Origin: Anaerolineae bacterium
GTDB lineage: Bacteria > Chloroflexota > Anaerolineae > Aggregatilineales > Phototrophicaceae
Direction: 5' to 3'
NCBI GenBank assembly: GCA_022824365.1
Contig: JAJEAA010000018.1
Span: 248,001 to 312,000 of the forward strand
DNA: 64,000 nucleotides
Numbering within the stretch: position 1 is the stretch's first letter; each line of letters starts with the position of its first letter. The notes below the pieces were generated by a model. It was not told the DNA's origin, ran no database searches, and worked only from the letters and a program-made list of their open reading frames with translations. Shown here piece after piece: positions 18,571 through 28,596 of the stretch. Made by a program: the position numbers and the translations under genes.

Positions 18571-18619
18571 CCCCTCACCCCCCCCCCGGCCCCCTCTCCC
18601 CTTGTGGGAGAGGGGGAGC
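18571..18619. repeat. GC-rich palindromic intergenic repeat
   Basis: A long C-run followed by CCCCCTCTCCC, a five-base loop and GGGAGAGGGGG forms a strong hairpin. It is related, in the opposite orientation, to the palindrome at 9604-9648. The remainder of the 18390-18950 gap shows no gene, RNA or other repeat that I can support. Confidence 0.6.
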
Positions 18620-18959
18620 TAAACTTGGCGGAATTTGTAGTTTTTGGTTGAGTATCGTAAGGCTCTTGCCTTCAATCAGTTAAGCTGCGGTGATGTTTAG
18701 GTGTGCTTTACGTGAGAACTGCAGTACCTGACAAGCCTTACAGATCGTTGCTTTAGCGAAATTTTCATTCAATCACCGAGTTGCCATGAGCGAGCCTGCG
18801 CCAGCCGGGCGGCAATTCGGGAAGGAAATCAAGGCAGGCATTTTGGTCCTGGTTTCACGCTTGCTATGAGCGTATGCAGCGACTATTGAACGTATGTTCG
18901 CATATTGAAGCGATTCTGTCAAGGGAAGACCAGCCCATCTAGTCCTCTGACCGGCGCTT

Positions 18960-18968
18960 TGCTATACT
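18960..18968 (+). promoter_or_regulatory. extended -10 promoter of mfd
   Basis: TGC immediately precedes TATACT (18963-18968). The mfd start codon lies 35 bases downstream, preceded by GAGGGCAG. The -35 region is poor. Confidence 0.45.
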
Positions 18969-19003
18969 GACGCCTTCCTGGTTGAGGGCAGAACAAGGCA
19001 ATC

Positions 19004-22000
19004 ATGTCGCAGAAACTGGCGGGTTTGCTGGACGCGTTACGAGACACAGCAGACTATCAGCGAATGCTGGAAGGGTTCTCGGCGCGGCAATCACATGCGG
19101 GCTTGAGCGTCGCGCGCTCTGCTCGGCCTTTTTTGCTGGCAGCTTTGGCGACGGACTGGCCGGGTCCACTAATCTACCTGACATCGGCCGCTCGCCGCGC
19201 CTACAATGTCAGCGAGCAACTGCCCCTTTGGCTGGACAAGCCTGAGCGGCTCTACCGCTTCGCCGAATCGTCAGCCCTCTTTTATGATCGAGCGCCTTGG
19301 GATCTCAACGTCATTCGCAATCGCATCGCGGCATTGTCCGCGTTGACTGACCCGCAAAAAGCGCATCAGCCAATAGTCGTCGCCTCTATGCGCGCGCTGA
19401 TGCAGAAGACCTTGCCGCTGGCAGATTTCCAACAAGCCACGATTGAAGTTTTGCAGGGCGAGCGGATTCAAATGGAGAGCTTAATCCTGCACTGGATCGG
19501 CATGGGTTATGAGCCGGCGCCACTGGTCATCGAGCCGGGCAGTTTCAGCCGGCGCGGCGGCATCCTCGATATTTTTCCGCTGGCGAGCGAGTATCCCCTG
19601 CGCATCGAATTTTTTGACGACGAGATAGACAGTCTGCGGCGCTTTGATCCGGCGGATCAGCGGAGCATCGGGCATGTGGGCTCGGCGAGGATCTGCCCGG
19701 CTCGCGAGGCGCTGCCGCGCTTGACAACGTCGCTTGGCGCGCGTCTGGAGCAGTGGGCGAAGGCGATAAGCAGCGACCCGGATGATTTGTCCAGCGCCGG
19801 CGCTGATATTGAGTCATTGAAGCAGGGCAGCGCCTTTCCTTGCCTGGAACATTATTTGCCATATCTCTACCAGCCAGCCAGCTTGCTCGATTACGCCGGC
19901 GAAGACGCTCTGATCCTCATTGAAGATCCGCAATTCCTGGAAGAAACAGCGCTGGAATCCGCCAGCGATGCCGAAGCAAATCGCGCCGAAGCCGAATCGA
20001 CCTATCAGATAGCGCCGGAACATCCGCTGCCGTATATGACCTGGTCTGAGTTGAAGACGCAGCTTGAATGTCACAGAACGGCGGCGGTATCCACTTTGAC
20101 CGAGTCTGAGTCTCCAACGCCGTTTAGGCCGGGCGAGCGCTTCGGCGGACAACTGCGCCTGATGCTCAACCACGCGCGGCGACATCTACGCCGTGGCGAC
20201 TCTGTCGTCATCATGACGGAACAGGTCGAGCGCCTGGAGAATCTGTGGTACGAGCAGGACGCTTCCAACATCATTCCGACGGTGAGCGTCATTGACGAGG
20301 TCCCGCAAGCCGGCACGTTGCGCTTCGTCCGCGGGGCGGCGGCGGAAGGCTGGTCGCTGCAGGGCTCGCAGGGTCCGATGCACTTCATCACCGACGCCGA
20401 GATTTTTGGCTGGACGCGTCCCGAGCCGCGACGCCGTCTCGAAAGCGCCGGGAAGGCGCGCGCCAAGCCAGCCGATACCAGCTATACCGACTGGCAAGAA
20501 GGCACTTATGTGGTGCATGTGGATTATGGCATCGGCAGATTCAAAGGCTTGCGCCACCGGAGCGTCAACAGCAGCGAGCGCGAATATCTGCTGGTCGAGT
20601 ACCGCGGCGAGGATACGATCTACGTGCCGATTCACCAAGCCGACCGTCTCTCGCGCTATGTCGGCGCCAAGGACAAAGCGCCCGTTCTGAACCAACTGGG
20701 CAAAGCCGATCAGTGGATCAAAGCGCGAGACAAGGCGCGGCGCAACGCTGAAGAAGAAGCGCGCGAGCTGCTCTCCATCTACAGCCGGCGGGCGTTAGCT
20801 ACTGGTCATGCCTTCAGCGCGGATTCGGCCTGGCAGCACGAGATGGAAGCCGGCTTTCCTTTCGTCGAGACGGAAGACCAACTGCGCGTGATCCAGGAAG
20901 TCAAAGCCGATATGAAGGACCGCAAGCCGATGGATCGCTTGATATGCGGCGATGTCGGTTTCGGCAAAACGGAAGTGGCTTTGCGCGCCGCGTTCAAGGC
21001 GGTGCAAGATGGCATGCAGGTGGCGGTGCTCGTGCCGACTACTGTGCTGGCTCAGCAGCACTATGATATTTTCCGCGGACGCCTGGCGGCTTTTCCCGTC
21101 GAGTTGGAAATGATGTCGCGCTTCCGCAACGCGCCGCAGCAGAAGCAGATCGTGGAGAAACTGGCCTCCGGCGAGATCGATATTGTCATCGGCACGCATC
21201 GTCTGCTGTCCAAAGATATTCGCTTCAAGAAACTTGGGCTGATGATTATCGACGAGGAGCAGCGCTTCGGCGTCAAGCACAAGGAGCATTTCAAGAAGTT
21301 GCGCTCGCGGATTGACATCTTGACGCTGACCGCCACGCCGATCCCGCGGACGCTGTATCTGAGTCTGAGCGGCATCCGCGATATCAGCATGATTCAGACG
21401 CCGCCGGAAGAGCGCTTGCCGGTGATTACGCAGGTCGGCGCTTGGGATGACCGGTTGAGCCGGCGCGCCATCATGCGCGAGTTGGAGCGAGGCGGGCAGG
21501 TCTTCGTGGTGCACAACCGCGTCAAGACCATACATGGCACGCGGGTCAAGCTTGAGCGGATAGTGCCGGAAGCTTCAATCGCGATCGCGCATGGGCAAAT
21601 GTCTCCGCGCGCGCTCGAAGCGGTCATGTCGGAGTTTTCCCGGGGCGAGTATGATATTCTGTTATCGACGTCAATCATAGAGAATGGCATCGATATGCCA
21701 CGGGTCAACACTTTGATCGTTGATCGGGCGGATTACTTCGGGGTGGCGCAGTTGTATCAGCTTCGGGGGCGTGTGGGGCGTTCGGCGCAGCAAGCCTATG
21801 CCTACTTCTTTCACGACCGCGGCACACTCACGAAAGAGGCGCGGACTCGGCTGGAAACCCTGGCGGAGAATACGCAGCTGGGCGGGGGTTTTCAAATCGC
21901 GATCCGTGATCTGGAGATGCGCGGCAGCGGCGATATTCTCAGCATGCGGCAATCCGGTCATATCGCCAGCGTCGGCTTGCATCTCTATAGTGAGATGCTG

Positions 22001-22510
22001 CAGCAGGCGGTTAAGGATCAGCGCGGAGCAGGGACAAACGGGACGGAGCCCGCGCCGGCTTCCGCCCGCGAACGCATTATAATCGATTTGCCGTTGCCAG
22101 CATATTTGCCAACGGACTGGATACCCGAAATGGCGCTGCGACTGCAACTATATCGCCGCATCGGCAATATCCAGAATCTGGAAGAGGTCGAGGCGATGCG
22201 GCAGGAACTGGTCGATCGCTTTGGTCCGCTGCCGGCCGCGGTGGAGGGTTTGTTATACCAAATACGCGTGAAATTGCTGGCGTTGGCGGTGCGGGCGACG
22301 CATGTACGAATGCCGCGAGAGCGCGTCTTGATCAAACTGCCTTATCTGGCGACCGTCCGGCGGGAACTGCTGGCGCTGACGTTGGGAAGAGATATCGAAG
22401 TGACGCGGACGGAGGTGCGCCTGCCCGCCGGGGAGGAGTGGCAGGAGCGGCTGCTGGAGATCCTGGTTAAGCTGGGGGAGCGCGTGAATCTTATGGCGGC
22501 GGCAACGTAG
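19004..22510 (+). CDS. mfd: transcription-repair coupling factor Mfd
   Basis: Mfd (1168 residues, normal length) removes RNA polymerase stalled at DNA lesions and recruits UvrA. The N-terminal UvrB-like half includes GSFSRRGGILDIFP. The RNA-polymerase interacting domain follows, with YVVHVDYGIGRFKGL. The translocase domains carry Walker A GDVGFGKTEVALRAA (about residues 646-660), the DEEQRFGVKHKE Walker B region (about 750), TATPIPRTLYLSL, and helicase motifs through QLRGRVGRSAQQAYAYF. The TRG and C-terminal UvrA-binding domain follow. It stands alone with its own promoter; the next gene begins 33 bases downstream. Confidence 0.97.
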   Translation: MSQKLAGLLDALRDTADYQRMLEGFSARQSHAGLSVARSARPFLLAALATDWPGPLIYLTSAARRAYNVSEQLPLWLDKPERLYRFAESSALFYDRAPWDLNVIRNRIAALSALTDPQKAHQPIVVASMRALMQKTLPLADFQQATIEVLQGERIQMESLILHWIGMGYEPAPLVIEPGSFSRRGGILDIFPLASEYPLRIEFFDDEIDSLRRFDPADQRSIGHVGSARICPAREALPRLTTSLGARLEQWAKAISSDPDDLSSAGADIESLKQGSAFPCLEHYLPYLYQPASLLDYAGEDALILIEDPQFLEETALESASDAEANRAEAESTYQIAPEHPLPYMTWSELKTQLECHRTAAVSTLTESESPTPFRPGERFGGQLRLMLNHARRHLRRGDSVVIMTEQVERLENLWYEQDASNIIPTVSVIDEVPQAGTLRFVRGAAAEGWSLQGSQGPMHFITDAEIFGWTRPEPRRRLESAGKARAKPADTSYTDWQEGTYVVHVDYGIGRFKGLRHRSVNSSEREYLLVEYRGEDTIYVPIHQADRLSRYVGAKDKAPVLNQLGKADQWIKARDKARRNAEEEARELLSIYSRRALATGHAFSADSAWQHEMEAGFPFVETEDQLRVIQEVKADMKDRKPMDRLICGDVGFGKTEVALRAAFKAVQDGMQVAVLVPTTVLAQQHYDIFRGRLAAFPVELEMMSRFRNAPQQKQIVEKLASGEIDIVIGTHRLLSKDIRFKKLGLMIIDEEQRFGVKHKEHFKKLRSRIDILTLTATPIPRTLYLSLSGIRDISMIQTPPEERLPVITQVGAWDDRLSRRAIMRELERGGQVFVVHNRVKTIHGTRVKLERIVPEASIAIAHGQMSPRALEAVMSEFSRGEYDILLSTSIIENGIDMPRVNTLIVDRADYFGVAQLYQLRGRVGRSAQQAYAYFFHDRGTLTKEARTRLETLAENTQLGGGFQIAIRDLEMRGSGDILSMRQSGHIASVGLHLYSEMLQQAVKDQRGAGTNGTEPAPASARERIIIDLPLPAYLPTDWIPEMALRLQLYRRIGNIQNLEEVEAMRQELVDRFGPLPAAVEGLLYQIRVKLLALAVRATHVRMPRERVLIKLPYLATVRRELLALTLGRDIEVTRTEVRLPAGEEWQERLLEILVKLGERVNLMAAAT

Positions 22511-22542
22511 GATTCGCGATTCGATTGTGAGGAGTTCGGCCG

Positions 22543-24522
22543 ATGGCAATCGCGAATGGCAGGCCGCGGCAACCTGATACGCTAAGCGCCGCGCGACGGC
22601 ACAAGAGCCTGGCGATTATAGCGGCTGCCGCTCTTGTCCTACTCAATACCTTGCTGCACGCTCAGATTTATGGGGTTCGCGATTACCGCGAAGACGAGAT
22701 CGTTGTCCTCCACATCTCCAATCTGTTTACTCCAACTGAACTGGCGCAGCACATGGCCAGCGATACTCATCCACCGGGCTGGCAACTGTTTATCGAAGTG
22801 TGGATAGAAGCGTTTGGCGACGGCGAAACGCTCACGCGCTGGCTATCGAAACTGATCAACTTGATCACCTTCGCTTTAGTCTATCAGTTCGGCAAACAGA
22901 TCTGCTGCAAACGCGTTGGTCTGTATGCAATTGTTTTGCTGGGCGTTTATGGCTTCGCAAGCAACGCGATGTACGAATTGCGTCCCTATTCAATGCTCAT
23001 CATGCTGGTCACGGCGTTACATCTACTATTTTATCGATGGATGCAGAAGCCGACTTTCAGGCTGATGTTTGCCTATGTCGCCGCGGGCATCGCCGTAATT
23101 TACACACATTTCTTTTCGATATTTATCTTCCCAGCCCATGCCGTTTTGCTGGTTTTGTTGACGCGTTATGAGCGCAAGCTGTGGCTTAAGTCCCTGCTGA
23201 TTTGGCTGTTCATCGGCCTCTCGTTTCTGGGCTGGGTCTTGCCGTTCCTGCAAGCCATCTTCGTGGTCATGCCTGGCGGGATCTATTATGCCATCCCGCC
23301 AGGTTGGGAAGGGATCGAACTATATTACCAAGGCAGCAAGTTTACGCCCGATATTGTATTTCATCTGCTGATGCTGCTTGCGTTGTTTTGTCCCTGGCTG
23401 CTCGGCGCCCTCCGCCGATCCAACAATCGAATGCGGTTCGACCACCGGTTCGTCGTCTTGTATCCCTTGTTTCTCCTGGTCTTGACGATCTCAATTGCCT
23501 ACGCGGCCGATTCTGTGGTCCGAAGTTTTTCACAGCGGAATCTGGTCATGTTCGCGCCCCTTGTCGTCATGTGCATGGCCCTGGGTTTGCGCCTGCTGCC
23601 GAACATCGCGGGGCTGCTGTTGGTCGCTCTTCTTATACTTAATGCGCCTGAGAACATAGATTTACGGACATCCAACGCGCCTTACCGAGAAATCGTTCAG
23701 GAAATGTCAGCCAACTATATGACTGACAGCCTTGTGGTAAGCGAATTCGACTGGGCATGGCGCTGGCTGCTGCCGGCCGCCTATTATCTGATGGATTTCA
23801 CGCCGGACAAGATGTCAAAAACCCGGATGTTCCACCTGGTTGAGCCAAGCGACAGCGCGCATCCGCCCAATTATTCGGATGAACTGATAAACATCCACAA
23901 AGCATTTGATCCCGACAGCTTCGGCAGCCGCTTGCCCGAACACCAACAACTCTGGCGCCTGCAAGAAGGCGGCGGAAACGACCTCGGCGGGGAATTCGAA
24001 AGCTGGCTAAATGGCCGTTACGCACTAATCCGCTCGGTTAGCTGGGAAGAAGGGTACGAGACGACCTACAGCCTGTCCGAGTATGCGCGGGCCCCGGTCC
24101 GTGACGGTCCGTTACTTGAGGCGGGGGCCAGCTTGCGACTGTATACTTGGGAGTTGCGGAGCGACTGGGACGTATCTGCCTGCGAAGCGGTAACGATCGA
24201 AAGCTGGTGGCAGATTCTGGAGCGAGACAGGACGCCCTATACGATCAGCATCATCCTCGCTGATGGGGACGGCAGTCGGCAGCTTGCCATCGCCAACCAG
24301 ATAGCGCTGGCTGACCAGTTCACCAGCGATTGGGCGCCTAAGCGATATTATCGCGACCGCACAAGTATCGTTATTCCATGTGACATCCGCAGCGGGAGTT
24401 ACGACCTGCTGCTGGCGGGCAAAGAATCGCTGTCCGGCGAGCCGCTTAGGTTAGCATATCCGAGCGGAGATATAATTGGCAGAGAGTATTATTTGACGAC
24501 GCTGAATGTCTTGCCGAGTTAG
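22543..24522 (+). CDS. membrane glycosyltransferase of the GT39/GT83 (ArnT/PMT) type, paralog 1
   Basis: A 659-residue integral membrane protein. After a short basic N-terminus come about ten hydrophobic helices (residues 24-365). The first large external loop carries YREDE near residue 50, matching the acidic catalytic motif of polyprenyl-phosphate-sugar-dependent glycosyltransferases. THPPGW and ELRPYSMLIMLVTALH are also typical. A soluble region follows, ending with a beta-rich domain (about 525-659) containing ESWWQILERD and RDRTSIVIPC, a tail found on some relatives. It likely transfers a sugar from a lipid carrier outside the membrane. It is followed by a close paralog. Confidence 0.82.
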   Translation: MAIANGRPRQPDTLSAARRHKSLAIIAAAALVLLNTLLHAQIYGVRDYREDEIVVLHISNLFTPTELAQHMASDTHPPGWQLFIEVWIEAFGDGETLTRWLSKLINLITFALVYQFGKQICCKRVGLYAIVLLGVYGFASNAMYELRPYSMLIMLVTALHLLFYRWMQKPTFRLMFAYVAAGIAVIYTHFFSIFIFPAHAVLLVLLTRYERKLWLKSLLIWLFIGLSFLGWVLPFLQAIFVVMPGGIYYAIPPGWEGIELYYQGSKFTPDIVFHLLMLLALFCPWLLGALRRSNNRMRFDHRFVVLYPLFLLVLTISIAYAADSVVRSFSQRNLVMFAPLVVMCMALGLRLLPNIAGLLLVALLILNAPENIDLRTSNAPYREIVQEMSANYMTDSLVVSEFDWAWRWLLPAAYYLMDFTPDKMSKTRMFHLVEPSDSAHPPNYSDELINIHKAFDPDSFGSRLPEHQQLWRLQEGGGNDLGGEFESWLNGRYALIRSVSWEEGYETTYSLSEYARAPVRDGPLLEAGASLRLYTWELRSDWDVSACEAVTIESWWQILERDRTPYTISIILADGDGSRQLAIANQIALADQFTSDWAPKRYYRDRTSIVIPCDIRSGSYDLLLAGKESLSGEPLRLAYPSGDIIGREYYLTTLNVLPS

Positions 24523-24571
24523 GAGGCGTCCGTTTCTCGCGGACGGCGCAGATTTCAGCGTGGGACGATGA

Positions 24572-26659
24572 GTGGGAAGAGCGGCAGCCTGTCATATCGG
24601 TCAGGCTTGGAAACCGCGTCACCCTGGAGACCGTCGTAAAGTGGGCATTGTGCCGGAGGGCTATAGAGCATTGGCGCTGCGAGCTTCGAACCATACTCCT
24701 TTGATTTTGGGCTCGCGACTGTCCGCGCAGGCAATTTCCAGTTTGACGCTTTTTGCCGCCGCTGGCTTGATTCTGTTGAATGCGCTGCTTCATGCCTCGG
24801 TTTACGGCAATCGAAACTATCGCGAGGATGAGGTATTTGTCGTTCATGAAGCGCATGTGTTGTCACCGACCGAGTTGGTGCGTTTTCTGGGAACCTTCAA
24901 TATACATCCGCCCGGTTGGAGGTTGTTAGCGCAAGCTTGGGTAAGGGCTTTTGGATCAAGCGAAGAAATCACACGTTGGCTTTCCAAGCTGACTAATCTG
25001 GTGACATTCGCCGCATTGTTTCAGTTGGGCCGGCAAGTTGGCGGGAGACGAGCAGGCTTGTACGCTGTCGCGCTGCTTGGCGTATATGGCTTCGCCGCCA
25101 ACGCCATGTACGAATTGCGGCCGTACGCCATGCTGCTCATGTTGGTTACAGCGCTGCATCTGGTCTTTTTTCGTTGGCTGCACAAGCCCTCTACCGCGCT
25201 GATGTTCGCCTATATCTTCTTGGGCATTGCGGCTATTTACACACATTTCTTTTCGTTTTTTGTCTTTCCAGCCCACGCCATTTGTATGGTCCTGCTCACT
25301 CGCTACGAGCGGAAGCTTTGGCTGAATGCTTTCCTGATGTGGGTGTACATCGGCCTGTCTTTCTTAGGCTGGCTTTTGCCGTTTGTGCATACCATCACCG
25401 TCTTGATGCCGGGCGGCATCTATTATTCCGTGCCCGGACGCGGAGCCGCCATCTGGATTCTTTACGATGGCAGCAAGTTAAAGCCAGAGCTGGTCTATCA
25501 ATTTCTTATGCTGTTGAGTCCGTTTGCGCCAGCGGCATCGCGTCGATTCGGCGCCTCCAGCGCTCACTGGCGAATAAAGCAAGACTACATCAGCCTTTAT
25601 CCTCTAATTCTCCTCAGCTTGATGATCCTTATTGCTCTGGCTTCCGATGCGGCGGTGCGCAGTTTTTCGTTACGGAACACGGTCATGTTTGCGCCGCTCA
25701 TCGCTACCTGCATGGCTTTGAGCCTCCGCCTGCTCCCGAACAAAGCGGCGCTTGTTCTTGTGGCGCTTATGATTCTCCACGCGCCGCAGAACATCGCTTG
25801 GCAGTCGAGCGAGGGGCCATACCGAGAGATCGTAGAGGAGATGACGAAGAGTTATCAGAACACAAGCATCGTCGTCACGGAGTTTGATTGGGCTTGGCGT
25901 GGACTTCAAGCGGCAGCTTATTACCTTATGGATTTCACGCCGGACAAGATGTCCAAAGATCGGATGTTTCATCTTATAGGTCCATTTGATAGCGCTCATG
26001 GGCCAAACTACTCGGACGAGTTGGTTAACGTCCACTACCAATTCTACGATGCTTTCTTGGGAAGCCCGCCTCCCGAACATCAACAGCTCTGGCACTTGCG
26101 GGAAGGGGGCGGGAACATGCTCGGCGATCCTTTTTCCGCATGGCTCGGTCGGAATTATGTACTGGTCCGCACGGTGAGTTGGGAGGGAGAGTACTTGGAG
26201 GATTACTATCTCTCCGAATATGAACGCGCGCCGACCAACGATGGTCCAATTCTTGAAGTGGGAAACAGTCTGCGATTATACGCTTGGGAATTAAAAGGCG
26301 AGTGGAACGTTTCTCCTTGCCAAACAGTAACGATCGAAAGCTGGTGGCAGATTCTGGAGCAAGACGCGACGCCTTATACGATCAGCATCATCCTCGCTGA
26401 CGCAGACGGGAACAGGCAGCTTGCCATCGCCAACCAGATAGCGCCGGCTGACCGGTTCACCAGCGATTGGACGCCTGAGCGATATTATCGCGACCGCACA
26501 ACAATCGACATTCCATGCGAAATCCGCAGCGGGAGTTACGACCTGCTACTGGCGGGCAAAGAATCGCTGTCCGGCGAGCCACTTAGGTTGGCATATCCGA
26601 GCGGAGACGCAATTGGCAGGGAGTATTACTTGACGACGCTGAATGTCGCGCAGCCTTAG
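24572..26659 (+). CDS. membrane glycosyltransferase of the GT39/GT83 type, paralog 2
   Basis: Tandem paralog of the preceding gene with the same architecture: multiple membrane helices, the NYREDEVFVVHE acidic motif, NIHPPGW, ELRPYAMLLMLVTALH, and the beta-rich C-terminal domain. The first half is clearly diverged from paralog 1, while the last 330 bases or so are nearly identical at DNA level. The frame opens at a GTG (24572), but this would leave an unusually long N-terminus. GTG codons at 24641 or 24650 give the same length before helix 1 as in paralog 1; none has a convincing ribosome binding site, so the start is uncertain. The pair could act on different acceptors in the same envelope pathway. 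Confidence 0.8.
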   Translation: MGRAAACHIGQAWKPRHPGDRRKVGIVPEGYRALALRASNHTPLILGSRLSAQAISSLTLFAAAGLILLNALLHASVYGNRNYREDEVFVVHEAHVLSPTELVRFLGTFNIHPPGWRLLAQAWVRAFGSSEEITRWLSKLTNLVTFAALFQLGRQVGGRRAGLYAVALLGVYGFAANAMYELRPYAMLLMLVTALHLVFFRWLHKPSTALMFAYIFLGIAAIYTHFFSFFVFPAHAICMVLLTRYERKLWLNAFLMWVYIGLSFLGWLLPFVHTITVLMPGGIYYSVPGRGAAIWILYDGSKLKPELVYQFLMLLSPFAPAASRRFGASSAHWRIKQDYISLYPLILLSLMILIALASDAAVRSFSLRNTVMFAPLIATCMALSLRLLPNKAALVLVALMILHAPQNIAWQSSEGPYREIVEEMTKSYQNTSIVVTEFDWAWRGLQAAAYYLMDFTPDKMSKDRMFHLIGPFDSAHGPNYSDELVNVHYQFYDAFLGSPPPEHQQLWHLREGGGNMLGDPFSAWLGRNYVLVRTVSWEGEYLEDYYLSEYERAPTNDGPILEVGNSLRLYAWELKGEWNVSPCQTVTIESWWQILEQDATPYTISIILADADGNRQLAIANQIAPADRFTSDWTPERYYRDRTTIDIPCEIRSGSYDLLLAGKESLSGEPLRLAYPSGDAIGREYYLTTLNVAQP

Positions 26660-26676
26660 ATGGCGTCGCGCCGGCG

Positions 26677-27153
26677 CTATGCCCGCGCGAGATCGACAAA
26701 TGTTCCATCGGTCACCATGCGCAGGGTTGTCAACTCGATCGGAAAAATCGCATTGGCCGCGCCGCCAGCCGCGTATACCGTCTGGAAGCGCCTCAGCGCG
26801 TCATCCAAATAAACGGCGATGCCACTGCTGCGATGCGCGATCGGCGGTACGCCACCAGGCGCATAACCCAGCAGCTCCAGGCATTGCGCCGCCGTCATCA
26901 TCCGCACTCTTTTGCGCCCGACCGCGAATAGAGCCGCCAACTTACGCTCGTCAATCGTCTGGTCGCCGCTGGCGAGCGCGAGGACCGGCGTCGATTTGTC
27001 GATCATGAAGCCGAGGCTTTTCACGATCTGGCCCAATTGACAGCCAACTCGTTCCGCCGCCTGCTGCGAAGTAGCGGTAGAATCATCGAACTCGAGCACC
27101 TGGGTATCCAGCGCCAGCGCATCCAGCGCCGCCTGAACATCATTCACGCCCAT
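26677..27153 (-). CDS. YbaK/EbsC-type aminoacyl-tRNA deacylase
   Basis: A protein of about 158 residues with the YbaK/ProX editing fold, which hydrolyses mischarged Cys- or Ala-tRNA(Pro) in trans. Family marks are VLEFDDSTATSQQAAERVGCQLGQIVKSL, the catalytic Lys in that helix, ASGDQTIDERKLAALFG-like text (here LAALFAVGRKRV) and LGYAPGGVPPIAH with the GxxPP loop. The frame opens at a TTG (27195), but the ATG at 27153 or a GTG at 27162 (with GAGG upstream) fit the family better. It is divergent from the dioxygenase gene and convergent with the glycosyltransferase gene. Confidence 0.87.
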   Translation of the reverse strand: MGVNDVQAALDALALDTQVLEFDDSTATSQQAAERVGCQLGQIVKSLGFMIDKSTPVLALASGDQTIDERKLAALFAVGRKRVRMMTAAQCLELLGYAPGGVPPIAHRSSGIAVYLDDALRRFQTVYAAGGAANAIFPIELTTLRMVTDGTFVDLARA

Positions 27154-27249
27154 CGCTTGCACAATGACAGCCTCGTGGTTTAGACTTAATGGCAAAGATT
27201 GTAGGCGAAATTAGAAAAAGCGCAATTCAGCGCGCGGGAGGCCCAAGCC

Positions 27250-28062
27250 ATGCAAGTTGATGTTGAAAGGTTCAGGGAACGCGGCTGCGTCACCGTTTCC
27301 AGTCTGTTCACGGAGGCTGAAGTGGCGAGCTTTCGCCAGCACTATATGGATATGCGCCACAAGGGGACGTATCCGGGCGACTTCGGCGGCATTAACATGG
27401 CTAGCAACGATCCGCTGAAGCGTTACCCGCGGCTCATCCACATGCACCGTTGGGATCAAATCAGCCTCGACTGGATGATTGACCGGCGCTTGGGCGCGGT
27501 ATTCCGGCAACTGCTGGGCAAAGAGCCGCTGGCGGTGCAAACCATGCTGTACTTCAAGCCGGCTGGCGCGCGGGGCCAGGCTTTGCATCAGGATCAATAT
27601 TACTTGCGCGTCCAACCCGGCACTTGCATCGCGGCCTGGATGGCGCTGGATGATTGCGATGAAGAAAATGGTTGCCTGCAAGTGGTGCCGGGCAGCCACG
27701 AGTTGCCGATTCTATGTCCGGTTGACGCCGATACCAGCGAAAGCTTCACCGATGTCACTGTGCCGCTATCGGCCGATATGCAGCCGGAACCAGTGATTAT
27801 GAAAGCGGGCGATGTCTTTTTCTTCAATGGACAGTTGATCCATGGTAGTTTCCCTAACCGTTCCGATTCACGTTTCCGCCGGGCGCTAATCGGACATTAT
27901 ATTGATGCCGATGCGGAGCAGGTCGCGAAGTATTATCATCCGGTCCTGCGCTTTGACGGCAGTATCGTCGACCTCGACATCGCCGAAGGCGGCGGTCAGT
28001 GCGGCGTGTGGGTGGAAGAAGACGGTTCGGAAGTTCTTGAAATGAGCGGACAGTTGGTCTAG
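27250..28062 (+). CDS. phytanoyl-CoA dioxygenase family protein (PhyH)
   Basis: A 270-residue Fe(II)/2-oxoglutarate oxygenase. The double-stranded beta-helix carries the HxD pair in ALHQDQYYLRV (His113, Asp115), the distal His198 in NGQLIHGSFPN and a basic 2-oxoglutarate anchor in RFRRALIGHY. ENGCLQVVPGSH is the hallmark of the PhyH family. Members hydroxylate diverse small molecules and the substrate is not evident here. A GGAGGC ribosome binding site precedes the ATG. Its 3' end overlaps the convergent membrane-protein gene by four bases. Confidence 0.88.
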   Translation: MQVDVERFRERGCVTVSSLFTEAEVASFRQHYMDMRHKGTYPGDFGGINMASNDPLKRYPRLIHMHRWDQISLDWMIDRRLGAVFRQLLGKEPLAVQTMLYFKPAGARGQALHQDQYYLRVQPGTCIAAWMALDDCDEENGCLQVVPGSHELPILCPVDADTSESFTDVTVPLSADMQPEPVIMKAGDVFFFNGQLIHGSFPNRSDSRFRRALIGHYIDADAEQVAKYYHPVLRFDGSIVDLDIAEGGGQCGVWVEEDGSEVLEMSGQLV

Positions 28063-28586
28063 TCGGCGTATACCCGCCCGCCGACGCGCTCGAAGTTGTC
28101 GCCGGGTTCCGCCAATTCAGTCTGCGGATGTCGCTTCGGCAGGGTACTTAGCAAGATGCGCCGGCCGCCGGCTTCAGCGTAGTAGACGTGCAAAGCTTGC
28201 TCCGGCTTGAGCTTGAGCCGGTCGCCAAGGCGATGGTCAAAGCGGACCGCGTCGCCGGATTTGCTGGTCAATGTGGTCTTGCGCCAGAACTTCCAGCGGG
28301 CCGGCAGTCCTTCCGCGTAGAGCACTCGATATGACAGCCTGAGGCGCGCGAACAACAGCGCTCGCAAGCCCATCGTCAGAACGAATCCAGCCACGATTGC
28401 CAGAACGATCAGCCGCCCCGCCAAGCCATAGCGCCCCACCAGCAAAATCAGCGGCACTGTAAGGAGCAGCAAGGTCGTCAGCGGCTCGGTAATGAGTTGC
28501 AGCCACTGGCGCGATGACAATCTGCCCTCGCGGTTGCGCTTCAGGTCATTGCGCAGTTCTCGCGTCAGTCGTTCGCCGCCGGTCAT
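28059..28586 (-). CDS. small membrane protein, function unknown
   Basis: A 175-residue protein from the ATG at 28586, ten bases after the stop of the EamA transporter gene; an ATG at 28610 in the same frame overlaps that gene. A basic N-terminus (MTGGERLTRELRNDLKRNREG) is followed by two hydrophobic helices (about residues 35-85), then a soluble beta-rich C-terminal domain with RFDHRLGDRLKLKPEQALHVYYAEAGG. This arrangement looks like a two-helix membrane anchor with a PH-like or stress-response domain. I do not recognise a named family. It is probably cotranscribed with the transporter. Confidence 0.7.
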   Translation of the reverse strand: MTGGERLTRELRNDLKRNREGRLSSRQWLQLITEPLTTLLLLTVPLILLVGRYGLAGRLIVLAIVAGFVLTMGLRALLFARLRLSYRVLYAEGLPARWKFWRKTTLTSKSGDAVRFDHRLGDRLKLKPEQALHVYYAEAGGRRILLSTLPKRHPQTELAEPGDNFERVGGRVYAD

Positions 28587-28596
28587 AGACAACTCT

